Origin: Deltaproteobacteria bacterium
GTDB taxonomy: Bacteria; Desulfobacterota; Desulfobulbia; Desulfobulbales; JAGXFP01
Assembly: GCA_020056965.1 (NCBI GenBank)
Contig: JAGVGT010000065.1
Coordinates: 1-64,000, forward strand
Direction of reading: 5' to 3'
Length of the DNA stretch: 64,000 nt
How positions within the stretch are numbered: the first letter of the stretch is position 1; every line of letters begins with the position of its first letter. Shown piece after piece: positions 62,209 through 64,000 of this stretch. Under the pieces are notes generated by a model. The model was not told where the DNA came from. It saw only the letters and a list, made by a program, of their open reading frames with translations, and made no database searches. A program made the translations under genes and the position numbers.

Positions 62209-63723
62209 ATGAGAACACAGCGAACGACACTGTTTCACAGAGTGCTACTGCTGCTGGCCATCTTTGGGTTGCTCTTCAGCAGCGCCAGTCTGGCAGCGGA
62301 AATCGAGAAGAGGACTCTTGAGCTTAAACTGGGTGGCTCGGAATTAATTAAAACCGCCGCCCCCTTCACGCGGGTGGCAGTTGCCAACCCCAACATCGCC
62401 GATGTCGTGGTCCTTTCCACCAATGAGATTTATATTTTCGGCAAGAAACTTGGTTTCACCAGCATGGTCCTCTGGGAGGAGGACAAGGAAAAAACCGTCC
62501 TGGACGTGGTGGTTTCACTGGAAGCCACTGCTCTGAAAAAACAACTTTACGACCTGTACCCAAATGAAAAAATCGAGGTCTCCGCCTCGGAAACCGGGGT
62601 GGTGCTGAGCGGCACGGTATCCGGGCCGGAAGTGGTGGAACAGGTCCTGCGTCTGACCCGGACCTATCTGCCAAAAGCGGCTGAGGGTGAATCAGATGCC
62701 GGTGGCAGCGGGCACTCAGGGGCGGGGATAACCAATCTGCTCAAGGTCGGCAACCTCCAGCAGGTTCTGCTGGAAGTCACCTTTGCCGAGGTCAGCAAGG
62801 ATTCCGGTCGTGACCTGCAGATCGGCATGGGTACGGATAATGCCGGCAATGATTTCAGAGGATCAGTCGGGACAGGGGAGTTGGGCGTCAGCAACTTTGG
62901 TGCCCTGGCCGCCCAGGCCGCGAACTCGTTGCTCTTGAACTTTGCCGGAAACACATCTTCAGGTTCAAGCCTGGCTGGTAATGCCGCCAACATCTTCATC
63001 AATATTGAGCATTTTACCGCCGCCCTGCAGTTTCTGGAAACCGAAGGGCTGGCCCGCACCCTGGCTGAGCCACGCTTGATCACTCAGACCGGCCAGGAGG
63101 CCAGTTTCCTGGCCGGCGGCCAGTTCCCGGTGCCGCAGGTGGCAGCTGATGGGCAGATCGAAATTACCTATAAAGATTTCGGGGTCGCCTTGAACTTCAC
63201 GCCGGTGGTGATGAGCGACGGTAAGATCAGCCTGCACGTGGTGCCCTCGGTCAGCACGATCAGCAGTTTTTCGCAAACCGCCGCCGGGGCGATGCCCATT
63301 CTGAGTACTCGCAACCTGGAAACCACGGTGGAGCTTTATGACGGACAAACCCTGGCCCTGGCAGGGCTTCTGCAAGATAATATGCGGGACACCGTTCGCA
63401 AGATCCCCTTTCTGGGCGACATCCCTATTCTGGGTGTCCTGTTTCGAAGCACCGGCTACACCCAGGAAAAAACCGATTTGTTGATCGCGGTCACTCCCCA
63501 TCTGGTTAAACCCGTTCCGGAAGGAACCATCAAGTTCCCGGGGAGCGAAATGCAAATCCCCGACCGTTACGAATTCTACCTGGAAGGGCAGCTAGAGGGC
63601 CGGAGATCGGACAACGATGAACCCAACATCAAACCCCATGATTTTCCGCCCCCTCCACAAGCGGCTTCACAAGCCGGTGGTCTGGAAGGGAATTTCGGTT
63701 ATCAGCCTGTAAAGGCCGACTAA
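62209..63723 (+). CDS. cpaC: Flp pilus secretin CpaC/RcpA
   Basis: A 504-residue outer-membrane secretin: signal peptide (VLLLLAIFGLLFSSASLA), N-terminal pilus-secretin domain (TFTRVAVANPNIADVVVLS-like segment), and the C-terminal secretin domain (SEGLARTLAEPRLIT-like part, HVVPSVSTISS, ETTVELYDGQTLALAGLL, LPFLGDIPILG). It forms the exit pore for the Flp pilus. ATG 62209 is 12 bp after cpaB. Confidence 0.96.
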   Translation: MRTQRTTLFHRVLLLLAIFGLLFSSASLAAEIEKRTLELKLGGSELIKTAAPFTRVAVANPNIADVVVLSTNEIYIFGKKLGFTSMVLWEEDKEKTVLDVVVSLEATALKKQLYDLYPNEKIEVSASETGVVLSGTVSGPEVVEQVLRLTRTYLPKAAEGESDAGGSGHSGAGITNLLKVGNLQQVLLEVTFAEVSKDSGRDLQIGMGTDNAGNDFRGSVGTGELGVSNFGALAAQAANSLLLNFAGNTSSGSSLAGNAANIFINIEHFTAALQFLETEGLARTLAEPRLITQTGQEASFLAGGQFPVPQVAADGQIEITYKDFGVALNFTPVVMSDGKISLHVVPSVSTISSFSQTAAGAMPILSTRNLETTVELYDGQTLALAGLLQDNMRDTVRKIPFLGDIPILGVLFRSTGYTQEKTDLLIAVTPHLVKPVPEGTIKFPGSEMQIPDRYEFYLEGQLEGRRSDNDEPNIKPHDFPPPPQAASQAGGLEGNFGYQPVKAD

Positions 63724-63741
63724 ATAAGAGAGGGCAGGCAC

Positions 63742-64000
63742 ATGAAAAAACTAATCGTTCTTCCCCTGGCGCTCGGACTTTTGATCGGTTGCAGCAGCAA
63801 TACACCCTACGTCGACAAGGAATTCGGCAAGGCAACCAGAATGGCCTTTGATGGGCAAATCGCCGACCAGACTTACCGGCATGCCGATCAAGTACCGGAA
63901 GGCATCGCCGGCCTTCCCGCCGAGAACATCATGAAGGTTTACACCGAAGAATTCGGTAAGACCGCCGAAGCAGAAGCTGTGCCTATGACATTTAAATCTG
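63742..64000 (+). CDS. pilus-cluster lipoprotein (3'-truncated)
   Basis: The start of a lipoprotein: MKKLIVLPLALGLLIGCSSN with lipobox LIGC, then DKEFGKATRMAFDGQIADQT and PEGIAGLPAENIMKVY. This pattern is typical of a small lipoprotein found after cpaC in Tad clusters. The window ends before the stop codon. AGAGAGGG precedes ATG 63742. Confidence 0.8.
   Translation, partial: MKKLIVLPLALGLLIGCSSNTPYVDKEFGKATRMAFDGQIADQTYRHADQVPEGIAGLPAENIMKVYTEEFGKTAEAEAVPMTFKS

Overview
The window looks like a chromosomal segment of a Gram-negative member of the Desulfobacterota (former Deltaproteobacteria), possibly a Desulfobulbales- or Geobacter-like lineage. The reasons are a lipid A gene run (lpxD-fabZ-lpxA-lpxI), a B12-dependent ribonucleotide reductase, a PxxKW cysteine-rich protein, a multiheme cytochrome with an in-frame TGA that fits the ExtKL selenoprotein family, many two-component and Roadblock/LC7 proteins, and GC-rich coding DNA with AT-rich spacers. 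No rRNA, tRNA, CRISPR array, intact transposase or prophage was recognised. This placement is inference from gene content; no database search was run.

Layout. 0-3.8 kb: the end of an HD-GYP phosphodiesterase, a glycosyltransferase, a NUDIX hydrolase and an inositol-monophosphatase-like enzyme. 4.0-12.3 kb: a signalling island with a PAS/GAF histidine kinase, an NtrC-type regulator, a receiver-DUF4388-Roadblock protein, a cysteine-rich conserved protein, a ParA/MinD-like ATPase fused to a Roadblock-like domain, and (opposite strand) a cNMP-binding/PilZ protein. 12.6-15.8 kb: an exported protein, a cold-shock protein, a Bax-inhibitor-1 homologue, an unknown protein and a PxxKW protein. 16.4-25.1 kb: an orphan PilC-like protein, IHF alpha, the lipid A genes, a MurU/AmgK-like sugar nucleotidyltransferase-kinase pair, and Der. 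25-29.6 kb: a PAS histidine kinase overlapping der, and the class II ribonucleotide reductase.

29.7-44 kb is an accessory region rich in repeats. It holds an AT-rich NYN-domain gene, two histone-H1-like Ala/Lys-rich genes with duplicated 5' ends, REP-like palindromes, the candidate seleno-cytochrome, a lone Roadblock gene beside a truncated copy of itself, small exported proteins, an alpha-amylase-family enzyme, a frameshifted FAH-family hydrolase, and an HlyD/ABC/ABC-2 exporter operon. A motif of about 26 nt occurs three times here, once at the breakpoint of the truncated Roadblock copy.

43.6-58.5 kb: RluA-type pseudouridine synthase, diacylglycerol kinase, a large MscS-type channel, a YefM/YoeB toxin-antitoxin pair, an FMN-reductase-like flavoprotein with glycogen phosphorylase, a CCA-adding-type nucleotidyltransferase, an AAA ATPase with an MshEN-like N-terminus, and a membrane glycosyltransferase/sulfatase-fold pair. 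58.8-64 kb: the start of a Flp/Tad pilus operon (two flp pilins, prepilin peptidase, two TadE-like proteins, CpaB, CpaC secretin, a truncated lipoprotein) with the decayed remains of a second prepilin peptidase between the pilins.

The best candidate for an undescribed system is the 4.0-12.3 kb island. Roadblock domains normally pair with an MglA/Ras-like GTPase, but here they sit with a ParA-family ATPase, and no MglA-like gene is in the window. The TGA-containing cytochrome and the repeat-linked Roadblock duplication are the next most interesting.
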